Below, in pieces: positions 9,757-18,972 of a stretch of 64,000 nt of DNA. The DNA is taken from positions 310,001 through 374,000 of the forward strand of contig CBDFMN010000003.1 of the NCBI GenBank assembly GCA_965249685.1. Direction: 5' to 3'. Under the pieces are notes generated by a model. That model was given only the letters and a program-made list of their open reading frames with translations. It had not been told where the DNA came from and did no database searches. Position numbers and translations under genes: made by a program. How positions within the stretch are numbered: the stretch's first letter is position 1; every line of letters starts with the position of its first letter. The stretch comes from RH-AL1 sp965249685. Lineage in GTDB: Bacteria > Pseudomonadota > Alphaproteobacteria > Rhizobiales > Beijerinckiaceae.

Positions 9757-11880
9757 TCAGCCCTGCAGCTTGAACAGGGTGACCGAGCGGCCCGTCACGT
9801 CATAGGTGTGGTTGAGCTCGAACGTGTCCCGCTCTCCGGTCTCGGGCTGGTTCGTATCGAGCAGACGCACCCATTTCTTGCCGCCTGGCACTTCGATCAG
9901 CTTGCACTGGACCACGTCGTGGTAGCCGTTGAAGAATATCAGGAGCGTGCTGTCGCTGCCCCGCTTGCGGATGCCGGTCGGCTGCGCGCGCCCATCGAGC
10001 AGCACGCCCATGCTCAGCGCGTTCGTGTCGGACCAGCCGCCATCGTCGATCTCGTCGCCGTTCGGCTTCAGCCAGGTCACGTCCTTGACGTCAAGTTCCT
10101 CGTTATAGTGGCCGGTGAGGAACCGCTCGCGCCGCAGGATCGGGTACTCGTGACGCAGCCGAGTCAGCTTCTGCACGAAGGCGTAGAGGGCATGCCCGGC
10201 CTCGTCGAGGTCCCAGTTGACCCAACTGATCGCGTTGTCCTGGCAATAGGCGTTGTTGTTACCGCCTTGCGTGCGGCCGAACTCGTCGCCGGCGAGCAGC
10301 ATGGGCAGGCCCTGCGAGAAGAACAGGGTCGCAAGGATGTTACGCTTCTGGCGTTCCCGCAGCGCCTTGATGTTCGGGTCGTCGGTCGAACCCTCGGCGC
10401 CGCAATTCCATGAGCGATTGTCGGAGCTGCCGTCGCGGCCCTCCTCGCCGTTGGCGGCATTGTGCTTTTCGTTGTAGCTGACGAGGTCGTTCAGTGTGAA
10501 GCCGTCGTGCGCCGTGACGAAGTTGACGCTCGCCCATGCCTTGCGGCCGCGATGGTTGAAGCTCTCTGCCGAGGCCGTGAGCCGCTTGGCAAGCAGTGGC
10601 ATTGTGCCCTTCTCGCCCTGCCAAAAGGAGCGGACGTTGTCGCGAAAACGGTCGTTCCACTCCGCCCAGCCAGGGGGGAAACGCCCGACCTGGTAACCGC
10701 CGGGGCCGCAGTCCCACGGCTCGGCGATGAGCTTGACGGAGGAAAGGACAGGGTCCTGACGGCAGGAATCGAGAAATCCGCCGCCCTCGTCGAACCCGTG
10801 GTCCTCGCGTGCCAGGATCGTGCCCAGATCGAACCGGAACCCGTCGACGTGCATGTCCTGCACCCAATAGCGCAGGCTGTCGGTTACCATCTGCAGCACG
10901 CGCGGGTGCGACAGGTTCAGCGTGTTGCCGGTGCCCGTGTCGTTGATGTAATGGCGCGGGTTGTCCTTGGGCAGGCGATAGTAGGATTGGTTGTCGATAC
11001 CCTTGAACGAGAAGGTCGGCCCAAGTTCGTTGCCTTCGGCCGTGTGGTTGTAGACGACGTCGAGGATCACCTCGAGCCCGTTCGCGTGCATGTGCGAGAC
11101 CATCTCCTTGAACTCGGAGAAGGCGAAATCCGGCTCACTGGCAAAGCGGCGGTCGGGCGAGAAGAAGCCGAGCGTGTTGTAGCCCCAGAAGTTGGTGAGG
11201 CCCTTGTTCAACAGGTGATCGTCGTTGACGAAACTGTGGATAGGCATCAGCTCCACCGCGGTGACGCCAAGCGACTTGATGTGCTTAATGACTTCTGGCT
11301 GGATCAGGCCGCGGAATGTCCCCTGTAGCCGCTCCGGAACGTTCGGATGGCGCTTGGTGAAGCCGCGCACGTGCGTCTCGTAGATCAGCCCCTGGTCGAA
11401 GGGCAGGCGGAGATGGCGGTCTTCGCCCCAGGTGAAGGCGGAATCGATGACGCGGGCGCGGGGCACATAAGCCGCACTGTCGCGTTCGTCGAAGGTCGTA
11501 TCGTCGCCCGTCTCCATTTTGTATCCGAAGACGGCCGGGTTCCACGTCAGCCGCCCCTCGATAGCCTTGGCATAGGGGTCGAGGACGAGCTTGTTGGGGT
11601 TGAAACGGTGCCCGGCTTTCGGGTCGTAGGGGCCATGGACACGGTATGAGTAGATGGTGCCGGGGCGAGCGTCCGGGAGGTAGCCGTGCCAAACTTCGTC
11701 CGTGAACTCCGGAAGCTCGATACGCTCGACCTCCTTTTCACGGAAATGGTCGAAAAGGCAGAGTTCGACTTTGGTCGCATTGGCGGAAAACAGCGCGAAA
11801 TTGACCCCACGCCCGTCCCACGTCGCCCCGAGGGGAAACGGTCGTCCCTCGCGTACCCGCCTGCTACCGACTTCTGTCAC
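9757..11880 (-). CDS. glgX: Glycogen debranching enzyme GlgX (GH13)
   Basis: Cytoplasmic alpha-1,6-glucosidase that removes limit-dextrin branches from glycogen. An N-terminal CBM48-like domain (FPLGATWDGRGVNFALFS) precedes the GH13 barrel. Visible catalytic motifs are DVVYNHTAEGNE, VDGFRFDLGT (nucleophile Asp), LIAEPWDCG (acid Glu) and VTAHDGFTL (third Asp). A GTG at 11880 has GGGGGAC suitably placed and gives 707 residues. The frame stays open to a GTG at 11943 that lacks a ribosome site. No other glycogen genes are seen in the window. It is a full-length member. Confidence 0.95.
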   Translation of the reverse strand: MTEVGSRRVREGRPFPLGATWDGRGVNFALFSANATKVELCLFDHFREKEVERIELPEFTDEVWHGYLPDARPGTIYSYRVHGPYDPKAGHRFNPNKLVLDPYAKAIEGRLTWNPAVFGYKMETGDDTTFDERDSAAYVPRARVIDSAFTWGEDRHLRLPFDQGLIYETHVRGFTKRHPNVPERLQGTFRGLIQPEVIKHIKSLGVTAVELMPIHSFVNDDHLLNKGLTNFWGYNTLGFFSPDRRFASEPDFAFSEFKEMVSHMHANGLEVILDVVYNHTAEGNELGPTFSFKGIDNQSYYRLPKDNPRHYINDTGTGNTLNLSHPRVLQMVTDSLRYWVQDMHVDGFRFDLGTILAREDHGFDEGGGFLDSCRQDPVLSSVKLIAEPWDCGPGGYQVGRFPPGWAEWNDRFRDNVRSFWQGEKGTMPLLAKRLTASAESFNHRGRKAWASVNFVTAHDGFTLNDLVSYNEKHNAANGEEGRDGSSDNRSWNCGAEGSTDDPNIKALRERQKRNILATLFFSQGLPMLLAGDEFGRTQGGNNNAYCQDNAISWVNWDLDEAGHALYAFVQKLTRLRHEYPILRRERFLTGHYNEELDVKDVTWLKPNGDEIDDGGWSDTNALSMGVLLDGRAQPTGIRKRGSDSTLLIFFNGYHDVVQCKLIEVPGGKKWVRLLDTNQPETGERDTFELNHTYDVTGRSVTLFKLQG

Positions 11881-12001
11881 GATCTGTCCCCCGAATGCCG
11901 TGCGAAAACACGGGCCATGCGGCTTAGTTCCAGCTTGCGCCACGATGACGCCGGCTACGGAAGCGGTGGATAAGGTGCGCGGTTGAGGCGGACGTGTCAG
12001 A

Positions 12002-13000
12002 TCAGATCGCGATGCCCGCCTGGGCCGCGAGCGCGCGCAGGTCGGTCGTGGGCCGCGCGCCGATATGCTGGATGATCTCCGCCGCCGCCAGGGCGCCGAG
12101 CTTGGCGCAAGTAGCGAGATCGCGTCCGCGAACGAGGCCGGTGAGGAAGCCGGCGGCGAACAGGTCGCCCGCCCCGGTGGTATCGACGAGCGCCGCGATC
12201 GGCGCGGCCGGTGCGGTCATCGCATGGTCCGCGGTGACCACGACGCAACCTTTTTCCGCGCGGGTGACGGCGGCGAGGACGCCTTCCGTCCGCAACTGCG
12301 CCACCGCCTCATCGAACGTTCCCGCATAGAGGCTCGTCAACTCGGCCTCGTTGGCGAAAAGGACGTCGATCATCCCGCCGCGGATCAGCCCGAGGAACTC
12401 CTCGCGATAGCGGCCGACGCAGAACGGATCGGACAGGCTGAGGGCGACGCGCCGCCCCGCTCCGCGCGCGATGCGCGCCGCCTTGACGAAGGCTGCCTTG
12501 GCGTCCGGGGGGTCCCACAGATAACCCTCGAGGTAGGTGACCTGCGACGCCTCGACGACGGCAACGTCGACGTCGTCTTCCGTCAAGTTCTGGCAGGCGC
12601 CGAGAAACGTGTTCATCGTGCGCTGGCCATCGGGCGTGACGAGGACGAAGCAGCGCGCGGTCGCCGGCCCTTCGGCAGCGGGCGGCGTTAGAAAATCGAC
12701 GCCGGCCGCGCGGATATCGTCGGTGAAGAGGGTGCCGAGACGGTCGCCCTTGACCTTGCCGACGAAGGCACCGGAGCAGCCGAGGTGGGCCATGCCGATA
12801 ACGGTATTGGCAGCCGAGCCACCGGAGATCGTCGCCGTGTCGCCCATCGCCTTGTAGAGGAGTTCGGCCGGCTCTTCCTCGGTCAGCGTCATGCCGCCCT
12901 TGGTCAGTCCATGCGCATCGACGAAGGCATCCGGCGTCTGAGCGATGATATCGACGATGGCATTGCCCAGCCCCAGAATGTCATAGGCGCGCACAGGCAT
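12002..13000 (-). CDS. PfkB-family sugar/nucleoside kinase, probable adenosine kinase
   Basis: Cytoplasmic carbohydrate kinase of 332 residues. It carries the PfkB N-terminal signature region GGSAANTVIGMAHLG and the C-terminal signature DTTGAGDLFAAGFL, with the catalytic Asp in GAGD. The insert GKVKGDRLGTLFTDDIRAAGV and the NAIVDI start fit the branch annotated as adenosine kinase in alphaproteobacteria. The substrate is assigned only by family resemblance; ribokinase or another nucleoside kinase cannot be excluded. Its upstream region contains the 14-base tandem repeat at 13061-13116. Confidence 0.85.
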   Translation of the reverse strand: MPVRAYDILGLGNAIVDIIAQTPDAFVDAHGLTKGGMTLTEEEPAELLYKAMGDTATISGGSAANTVIGMAHLGCSGAFVGKVKGDRLGTLFTDDIRAAGVDFLTPPAAEGPATARCFVLVTPDGQRTMNTFLGACQNLTEDDVDVAVVEASQVTYLEGYLWDPPDAKAAFVKAARIARGAGRRVALSLSDPFCVGRYREEFLGLIRGGMIDVLFANEAELTSLYAGTFDEAVAQLRTEGVLAAVTRAEKGCVVVTADHAMTAPAAPIAALVDTTGAGDLFAAGFLTGLVRGRDLATCAKLGALAAAEIIQHIGARPTTDLRALAAQAGIAI

Positions 13001-13060
13001 GGAAGGCTCTCGATTAGCGGAAGACCGGGAGCGCTATTACAGGTGTGGAAGGCACCGTCA

Positions 13061-13116
13061 AGGAACCGCGGCCAAGGAACCGCGGCCAACGAACCGCGGC
13101 CAACGAACCGCGGCCA
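13061..13116. repeat. 14-bp tandem repeat, four units
   Basis: Four consecutive copies of a 14-base unit, AGGAACCGCGGCCA in the first two and ACGAACCGCGGCCA in the next two. They are followed by degenerating copies up to about 13150. Each unit contains the palindrome CCGCGG. The array lies about 60 bases upstream of the kinase start, in a stretch without a gene. Confidence 0.9.
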
Positions 13117-13191
13117 ACGAGCCAAGGCAACCACAGCCAGGGAACCGCGACGCAGCGGCGGCCCGGCCGGTCGAACGCTCGTGCGGGCGTC

Positions 13192-13314
13192 TTAGCGGTC
13201 GCGACGCCTCACGCGCACAGGGATGGCCTTGGGCTCGTCGGGCTTCTTTCCCGAGGCCGCCGCCGCGAGGGCGCCAGCAATCGCCGTAATCGCAATGGTG
13301 ACAAGCATGTGCAT
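13192..13314 (-). CDS. Putative small single-pass membrane protein
   Basis: A 40-residue frame starting MHMLVTIAITAIAGALAAAA, a hydrophobic helix, followed by a polar basic tail ending RVRRRDR. A GGGGG run lies just ahead of the ATG. I recognise no family. It lies between cysK and the kinase gene on the same strand. The codon choice is GC-rich like real genes around it. A short translated leader-like membrane peptide is plausible, but a chance frame cannot be excluded. Confidence 0.4.
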   Translation of the reverse strand: MHMLVTIAITAIAGALAAAASGKKPDEPKAIPVRVRRRDR

Positions 13315-13392
13315 GACTGAACCCCCACGCTGTAATTCGCTACGACGCACAGGCGCAACGTAGCCTCGTTCGGCTAGTTCCGCACGCAATCG

Positions 13393-14370
13393 TTAAAGCC
13401 CGTCGAACAAAGCGGTCGACAGATAGCGCTCGGCAAAAGACGGAATGATCACGACGATGTTCTTGCCCTCGAACTCCGGCCGCAGACCGACCTCGATCGC
13501 CGCGGCGACCGCCGCGCCGGACGAGATGCCGCCGGGGACACCCTCGAGGCGCGCCATCAGGCGGGCGATGTCGAAGGACGTCTGGTTGGTCACGGTGATC
13601 ACCTCGTCGATGATCTTCGTATCGAGGACCGGCGGCACGAAGCCCGCGCCGATTCCCTGGATCTTGTGCAGTCCCGGCTTGCCACCGGACAGCACGGGCG
13701 AGTCCTCGGGTTCCACCGCGATCACCTTCATGGAGGGACGACGCGGCTTCAGGGTCTCGCCGACGCCGGTGATCGTGCCTCCGGTACCGACGCCGGCAAT
13801 GAAGGCGTCGATCTCGCCGTTGGTGTCGTTCCAGATCTCCTCCGCCGTGGTGCGCACGTGGATGGCTGGATTGGCGGCGTTCTCAAATTGCTGCGGCACG
13901 ACGGCGCCAGGGGTCGATTCGACCAGCTCCTGCGCTTTGGCGATGGCGCCCTTCATGCCCTGGGCCGCAGGCGTCAGGACGATCTCCGCGCCGAGTAGAA
14001 GGAGCATCTTGCGACGCTCGATCGACATGGATTCGGGCATGACCAGCGTGAGCTTGTAGCCGCGCGCGGCGGCCACGAAGGCGAGGCCGATGCCGGTGTT
14101 GCCGGAGGTCGGCTCGATGAGCGCATTGACGCCCGGCGCGATCGTGCCGGCCGCTTCCATCGCCTCGATCATGCTGACCCCGATACGGTCCTTCACGCTC
14201 GAGGTGGGATTGAAAAACTCCAGCTTGGCGAGGAGGTTTGCCTTGACCCCCTTGACCCTGGCGATTTTGTCGAGGCGGACGATCGGCGTGTCGCCGATCG
14301 TTTCGGTGATGGAATTGTAGATCCGTCCGCGGCCGGGCCTGTAGTCGCCTTCGGCGAAACCTCTGGTCAT
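13393..14370 (-). CDS. cysK: Cysteine synthase A (O-acetylserine sulfhydrylase)
   Basis: PLP enzyme that forms L-cysteine from O-acetylserine and sulfide. The PLP lysine is in NPTSSVKDRIG, the phosphate and substrate loops are in PTSGNTGIGLAF and GVGTGGTITG, and there is a C-terminal PGGISSGAA. ATG 14370 is preceded by GGAGGAT and gives 325 residues, the normal length. An ATG at 14409 has no such site. The gene stands between the dut-coaBC pair and a putative small membrane protein. The CysK-type rather than CysM-type call rests on overall resemblance. Confidence 0.95.
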   Translation of the reverse strand: MTRGFAEGDYRPGRGRIYNSITETIGDTPIVRLDKIARVKGVKANLLAKLEFFNPTSSVKDRIGVSMIEAMEAAGTIAPGVNALIEPTSGNTGIGLAFVAAARGYKLTLVMPESMSIERRKMLLLLGAEIVLTPAAQGMKGAIAKAQELVESTPGAVVPQQFENAANPAIHVRTTAEEIWNDTNGEIDAFIAGVGTGGTITGVGETLKPRRPSMKVIAVEPEDSPVLSGGKPGLHKIQGIGAGFVPPVLDTKIIDEVITVTNQTSFDIARLMARLEGVPGGISSGAAVAAAIEVGLRPEFEGKNIVVIIPSFAERYLSTALFDGL

Positions 14371-14461
14371 CCTATCCTCCGCTCCGCTCAACCACGCGTC
14401 GGCTCCCACTCATATGGTGCCCTCCAGGCTTCGACGGCAAGGGAGGACGATGGCACCGTGC

Positions 14462-14938
14462 TCAGGTTACGGGCTTGATAGCGCTAAAACCGGTGGAGCC
14501 GAAGCCGCCGGAGTTGCGCGGGGTCTCGTCAAGGTCGGCCTGCGGCACGAATCGGGCGCGGCTGACCGGGGCGAGGATCAGCTGCGCGATGCGCATGCCC
14601 CGCTCGACCGACACCGGTTCGGCGCCGAAATTGACCAGCAGCACGAAGATCTCGCCGCGATAGTCGGCGTCGACCGTGCCAGGCGCATTCAGGACCGTGA
14701 CGCCGTGGCGCAGCGCCAGGCCGGAGCGCGGCCGCACCTGCGCCTCGTAACCAGCGGGAAGCGCGATGGCGACGCCGGTCGCGATCAGCGTCCGCTCGCC
14801 CGGAGCGAGTGTTCGCGGCTCGCCGGCCGGCAGGGCGGCCAGGAGGTCGCAGCCGGCGGCTTGCGCCGTCGCATAGTCCGGGAGGGGCAGCCCCATGCCG
14901 TGGGGCAGGATCTTGAGCGCGACGGCGATGGCGCTCAC
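14462..14938 (-). CDS. dut: Deoxyuridine 5'-triphosphate nucleotidohydrolase
   Basis: Hydrolyses dUTP to dUMP and pyrophosphate, protecting DNA from uracil. All five trimeric dUTPase motifs are present in order: AAGCDLLAAL, RSGLALRHG, GTVDADYRGEIFVLLVN (with the catalytic Asp), RIAQLILAPV and the C-terminal RNSGGFGSTG P-loop-like arm. The GTG start gives 158 residues and overlaps the coaBC stop as GTGA, so the two are translationally coupled. Confidence 0.95.
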   Translation of the reverse strand: MSAIAVALKILPHGMGLPLPDYATAQAAGCDLLAALPAGEPRTLAPGERTLIATGVAIALPAGYEAQVRPRSGLALRHGVTVLNAPGTVDADYRGEIFVLLVNFGAEPVSVERGMRIAQLILAPVSRARFVPQADLDETPRNSGGFGSTGFSAIKPVT

Positions 14939-16191
14939 CGCTGCACTCCCAGGCGTTCGGCGAGCCAGGCCACGAGGCGCGCGGCGACGTCCGCCTTGCT
15001 CGATCGCGGCCACGCGACCGCGCCGTCGGCCGAGACCAGCGTCACCGCGTTGCTGTCGCCGCCGAAGGTACCACTTGCCGCGCCCACGTCGTTGGCGAGG
15101 ATCAGGTCGCACCGCTTGCGGGCAAGCTTCTGCCGCGCATGGTCGAGGACGTGCTCCGTTTCGGCGGCGAAGCCGATCACGAGCGTGGGTCTACCGCTGC
15201 CACGCCCCGCGACGCTCGCCAGAATATCCGGGTTCTCCGTCATCGAAAGAGCCGGTTGGACTCCAGCTCCCTTCTTGAGTTTCTGCGTCGCGGCGCCGCT
15301 GACGCGCCAGTCGGCGACGGCAGCGGCGCCCACGAAGATATCGGCCGGTAGCGCCGCCTCGACCGCTGCCAGCATCTCGCGCGCCGTCTCGACGTGGCGG
15401 ACAGTGACGCCGGGCGGGTCGGGCAGGGCAACCGGGCCGCTCACCAGCACGACCTCCGCCCCCGCCTTCGCCGCGGCCACGGCGATCGCGTGACCCTGCT
15501 TGCCCGACGAGCGGTTGGCGATGTAGCGGACGGGATCGATGGGCTCGTGCGTTGGCCCGGAGGTCACCACGACGCGGCGACCGGCGAGCGGCTTTGGCGA
15601 CGCCTCCATCGGTAAGGGAATGGTCGTGTCGCCGGCAACCGCCGCTTCGATCGCCGCGACAATGGCGAGCGGCTCGCTCATGCGGCCCGGCCCATATTCC
15701 CCGCAAGCCATGGAGCCGTCGTCCGGCCCGCAGACCAGCACGCCGTCGCCGCGCAGGGCCGCAACGTTGCGCTGGGTCGCCGGGTGCAGCCACATCCGCA
15801 GGTTCATCGCCGGTGCGACCAGGGTGCGCTTGTCGGTCGCGAGAAGGAGCGTGGACGCGAGGTCGTCGGCAAGGCCATGCGCCATCTTGGCAAGCAGGTT
15901 GGCCGTAGCCGGGGCGACGACGATCAGGTCGGCGTCGCGCGAGAGCTCGATGTGGCCCATCTCCGCTTCGTCCGTCAGGGAGAAGAGCGCGTCGTGGACC
16001 TTGGCGCCGGCGAGGCTCGCCAGCGCCAGCGGCGTGACGAACGCCTTGGCGCCCTCCGTCATCACCGGCCGCACAGAGGCCCCTCGCTCGCGCAGGCGCC
16101 GGACGAGGTCCAGCGCCTTGTAGGCGGCAATACCGCCACCGACGACCAGCAGGATGCGTTTGGTGTCCAAGGTCGGCAAAGCGAAAACCAT
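14935..16191 (-). CDS. coaBC: Bifunctional phosphopantothenoylcysteine decarboxylase / phosphopantothenate-cysteine ligase
   Basis: Carries out two consecutive steps of coenzyme A synthesis. The N-terminal flavoprotein decarboxylase (about 1-190) shows GGGIAAYKALDLVRRL, GHIELSRDADLIVVAPATAN with the catalytic His, the substrate loop PAMN, and the catalytic Cys in GSMACGEYGPGRM. The C-terminal ligase (about 200-418) shows VVVTSGPTHEPIDPVRYI, the SSGKQG turn, and KLKKG with a conserved Lys. The length of 418 residues is typical. It is the upstream partner of dut. The coaBC-dut pair downstream of ubiB is a recurrent alphaproteobacterial arrangement. Confidence 0.96.
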   Translation of the reverse strand: MVFALPTLDTKRILLVVGGGIAAYKALDLVRRLRERGASVRPVMTEGAKAFVTPLALASLAGAKVHDALFSLTDEAEMGHIELSRDADLIVVAPATANLLAKMAHGLADDLASTLLLATDKRTLVAPAMNLRMWLHPATQRNVAALRGDGVLVCGPDDGSMACGEYGPGRMSEPLAIVAAIEAAVAGDTTIPLPMEASPKPLAGRRVVVTSGPTHEPIDPVRYIANRSSGKQGHAIAVAAAKAGAEVVLVSGPVALPDPPGVTVRHVETAREMLAAVEAALPADIFVGAAAVADWRVSGAATQKLKKGAGVQPALSMTENPDILASVAGRGSGRPTLVIGFAAETEHVLDHARQKLARKRCDLILANDVGAASGTFGGDSNAVTLVSADGAVAWPRSSKADVAARLVAWLAERLGVQR

Positions 16192-16365
16192 ATTGGGCGT
16201 GGCACGTGACCTTCGACCTTAAAGGGGTTTTCGCGCGGCGCGAAGGACCGGCGTTCGCAGGGTTTACGATTAATGGGCACGGCGGTGAGTGGCGCGGTTG
16301 CCGTCGCGGAAATGTCTTGGCTCATGCTGCTCAAAGGACATTCGATGTGATGTCCTCCGATCCGC

Positions 16366-17931
16366 CTAATGCAGGACGAGGTAGGCGAGCACGGCCGCGA
16401 TCGCCCAGAGCGCGTAATGGCCGAGCCGCGCGGCGTTCGCCTGCACGTGGCCGATCTGCCTGATCGCGTCGCCCGAGAGTTCGAACCCATGGTCGGCCAT
16501 GTCCTCGAGCTTCTCGATGGTGCGTTCCGCCCGCAGCAGCGTCACCGGGAGGTTTCCGGCGAATTTGGCTAGGGATGAAATCGATTCGGCCGCGTCGCGG
16601 AGCTTGCCGAGCGGACCGAGGTTCTCCTCGATCCAGAGGCGCACGACGGGCTCCGCAGTCGACCACATGTCGAGACGCGGATCCAGCGTGCGGGCGACGC
16701 CCTCGACGACCACCATCGTCTTTTGCAGCAGCACCAGTTCCGTGCGCGTCTTCATGTCGAAGAGGCCGGTGATCTCGAACAGCAGCGTCAGCAGCTTGGC
16801 CATCGAGATTTCGTCGGCCGTCCGCGAGTGGATCGGCTCGCCGATCGCACGGATCGCCTGCGCGAAGTCTTCGACCCGATGGACGCGCGGCACGTAGCCG
16901 GCCTCGAAATGCACCTCGGCGACTCGAAGGTAGTCCCGTGTGATGAAGCCGTAGAGGATTTCGGCGAGGAAGCGGCGTTCCTTGAGACCGAGCCGGCCCA
17001 TGATGCCGAAGTCGACCGCCGTCAGCCGACCGGTCGAGTCGATAAACAAGTTGCCCTGATGCATGTCGGCATGGAAGAAGCCGTCGCGCATCGCGTGGCG
17101 CAGGAAGCTCTGGATGACTTCGCGCCCGAGGGCCGGCAGGTCGTAGCCCTTGGCTGCCAGCGCGGCGGTGTCGGACAGTTTGATGCCGTCGACCCATTCG
17201 AGCGTCAGCACTTCCTTCGTCGTGTGCTCCCAATCGATGCGGGGCACGCGAAAATCGGCTTCGTCCGTCACGTTTCCGGCAAATTCCGAGGCTGCGGCGG
17301 CCTCGATGCGGAAATCCGTCTCCATCTTCACCGCGCGGGCGAGCGTCTCGACCACCTCGGTCGGCCTGAGGCGCTGCGTAACGGGAAACAGCTTCTCGAC
17401 GAGTTGCGCGGCCGCCATCATGTCCGAGAAGTCGCGGCGCAGCCGTCGCTCCACCCCGGGACGCCGGACCTTGATCGCCACGTCGCGCTCGCCCAGCGCG
17501 TCGCGGACGCGCCCCCTGTGGACCTGCGCGATGGAGGCCGCGGCCACGGGTTCGCCGATGCTGAGGAAGATGTGATCGAGCGGCCGGCCGAACGCGGCCT
17601 CGATCTCCTTGATCGCCGTAGCGCGGGAAAAGGCGGGTGCCCGATCCTGCAGCCGTTCCAATTGCCTGACGACGGCGGGGCCGACGAGGTCCGGCCGCGT
17701 CGCCAGGAACTGGCCGAGCTTGATGTAGGAGGGCCCCAGTCGGCTGATCGCGCCAGACAGCGCGTCGAGGCTCGACCCGGTCTGACGCCGGCCGATCATC
17801 TTGGCGACGGCGACCGGCAGCTTGGCGCCGGTCGGGAGGTCCGCCACGGAGACGTCGTTGAACACGCCGGCGCGCGCCAGCGTGAAGCCAGCGCGCGCAA
17901 GGCGTCCGTAGGCCTGCAGCTTGAAGATCAC
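16366..17931 (-). CDS. ubiB: Ubiquinone biosynthesis atypical kinase UbiB
   Basis: Member of the ADCK/UbiB family needed for ubiquinone synthesis at the inner membrane. Diagnostic features: the KxGQ motif in YIKLGQFLATRPDLVG, the Ala-rich loop region, the catalytic-loop equivalent FFHADMHQGNLF, and VDFGIMGRLG in place of DFG. The last ~25 residues are hydrophobic (AIAAVLAYLVLH), fitting the family's C-terminal membrane anchor. The GTG start has AAGGG upstream. It follows ubiE by 37 bases on the same strand, so the two are likely co-transcribed. Full length at 521 residues. Confidence 0.95.
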   Translation of the reverse strand: MIFKLQAYGRLARAGFTLARAGVFNDVSVADLPTGAKLPVAVAKMIGRRQTGSSLDALSGAISRLGPSYIKLGQFLATRPDLVGPAVVRQLERLQDRAPAFSRATAIKEIEAAFGRPLDHIFLSIGEPVAAASIAQVHRGRVRDALGERDVAIKVRRPGVERRLRRDFSDMMAAAQLVEKLFPVTQRLRPTEVVETLARAVKMETDFRIEAAAASEFAGNVTDEADFRVPRIDWEHTTKEVLTLEWVDGIKLSDTAALAAKGYDLPALGREVIQSFLRHAMRDGFFHADMHQGNLFIDSTGRLTAVDFGIMGRLGLKERRFLAEILYGFITRDYLRVAEVHFEAGYVPRVHRVEDFAQAIRAIGEPIHSRTADEISMAKLLTLLFEITGLFDMKTRTELVLLQKTMVVVEGVARTLDPRLDMWSTAEPVVRLWIEENLGPLGKLRDAAESISSLAKFAGNLPVTLLRAERTIEKLEDMADHGFELSGDAIRQIGHVQANAARLGHYALWAIAAVLAYLVLH

Positions 17932-17968
17932 GGTGAGCCCTTGGGACGGCCGGCGACGGCGCTTGCGC

Positions 17969-18733
17969 TCAAAGCTTCCAGCCCGTGTGGATGGCGACGA
18001 TGCCGCCGGACAGCCGCGTGAAGGTCGCGCGCGCGAAGCCGGCGTCGGCGATCATGCCGCGGAACCGTTCCGCCTCAGGAAATTGTCGGATCGACTCGAC
18101 TAGATAGCGGTAGGGCTGCGCGTCGCCGATCACGGCCTTGCCGATGGCCGGGATGAGGTTGAAGGAATAGGCGTCGTAGATCTGGCGCAGGCCGGGGAGG
18201 TCGACCTGCGAGAACTCGAGGCACAGGAAGTGACCGCCTCGCTTGAGGACGCGGTAGGCCTCGGCCAAGGCGCGCTCGATCCGCGGCACGTTGCGGATGC
18301 CGAAGGCGATCGTATAGGCGTCGAACTGCCCGTCGTGGCAGGGCAGGGCCTCCGCATTGGCCTCGACGAAGGTGAGGCGGCGCGCGAAACTCTGCTTGGC
18401 GGCGCGGGCCCGCCCGACCTCGAGCATGTCCGCGTTGACGTCGAGCACCGTGACGTGGCTCGTGCCGCCGCCCGCACGGGCGACGCGGAAGGCGACGTCG
18501 CCCGTGCCGCCCGCGACGTCAAGGTGCTGAAAGCCCAGGCGTTTGGCGGGGTGGACCATGGTGACGAGCCGGTCCTTCCACAGGCGGTGCAAACCGCCCG
18601 ACATCAAGTCGTTCATCAGGTCATAGCGCGCCGCCACCTTGTGGAAGACGTCGTCGACCCGCTCCTGCTTGGACCCGAGCGGCACGGGAGAAAAGCCGAA
18701 ATGCGTCGTCTCGTCGGTGTCGGGCGGCCGCAT
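17969..18733 (-). CDS. ubiE: Ubiquinone/menaquinone C-methyltransferase UbiE
   Basis: SAM-dependent C-methylation of 2-polyprenyl-6-methoxybenzoquinol. Conserved stretches include VFHKVAARYDLMNDLMSGGLHRLWK, motif I LDVAGGTGDVAFRVA, and FGIRNVPRIERALAEAYRVLKRGG. The C-terminus YLVESIRQFPEAERF...GGIVAIHTGWKL is typical. ATG 18733 is preceded by GGGAC; a TTG at 18742 is possible. It heads the ubiE-ubiB pair and is divergent from the CHRD gene and mutM. In many relatives mutM directly faces ubiE, so the CHRD gene sits between the usual neighbours. Confidence 0.95.
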   Translation of the reverse strand: MRPPDTDETTHFGFSPVPLGSKQERVDDVFHKVAARYDLMNDLMSGGLHRLWKDRLVTMVHPAKRLGFQHLDVAGGTGDVAFRVARAGGGTSHVTVLDVNADMLEVGRARAAKQSFARRLTFVEANAEALPCHDGQFDAYTIAFGIRNVPRIERALAEAYRVLKRGGHFLCLEFSQVDLPGLRQIYDAYSFNLIPAIGKAVIGDAQPYRYLVESIRQFPEAERFRGMIADAGFARATFTRLSGGIVAIHTGWKL

Positions 18734-18972
18734 ACGTCCCAATCTCCGCAGGCGCCTCCCGGCGGCGGCATTGCCGGCCGAAGAGCACTCAGCCTCTCGC
18801 GCGCCCTCTATAGCTCCGCGGAGGCCTCGTGGCTACGCGGTCTCATGCAGCACCCGGGAGGAGGGTCCCCGGAAATCTATCGAAGCGCCCATTGATCGGT
18901 GCGCAACGAAGGCCAATGTCTGAGCAGGCGACGCCGTTCGACGTCGTCCCCTCTCGAAGGAAAGACCCGCGC

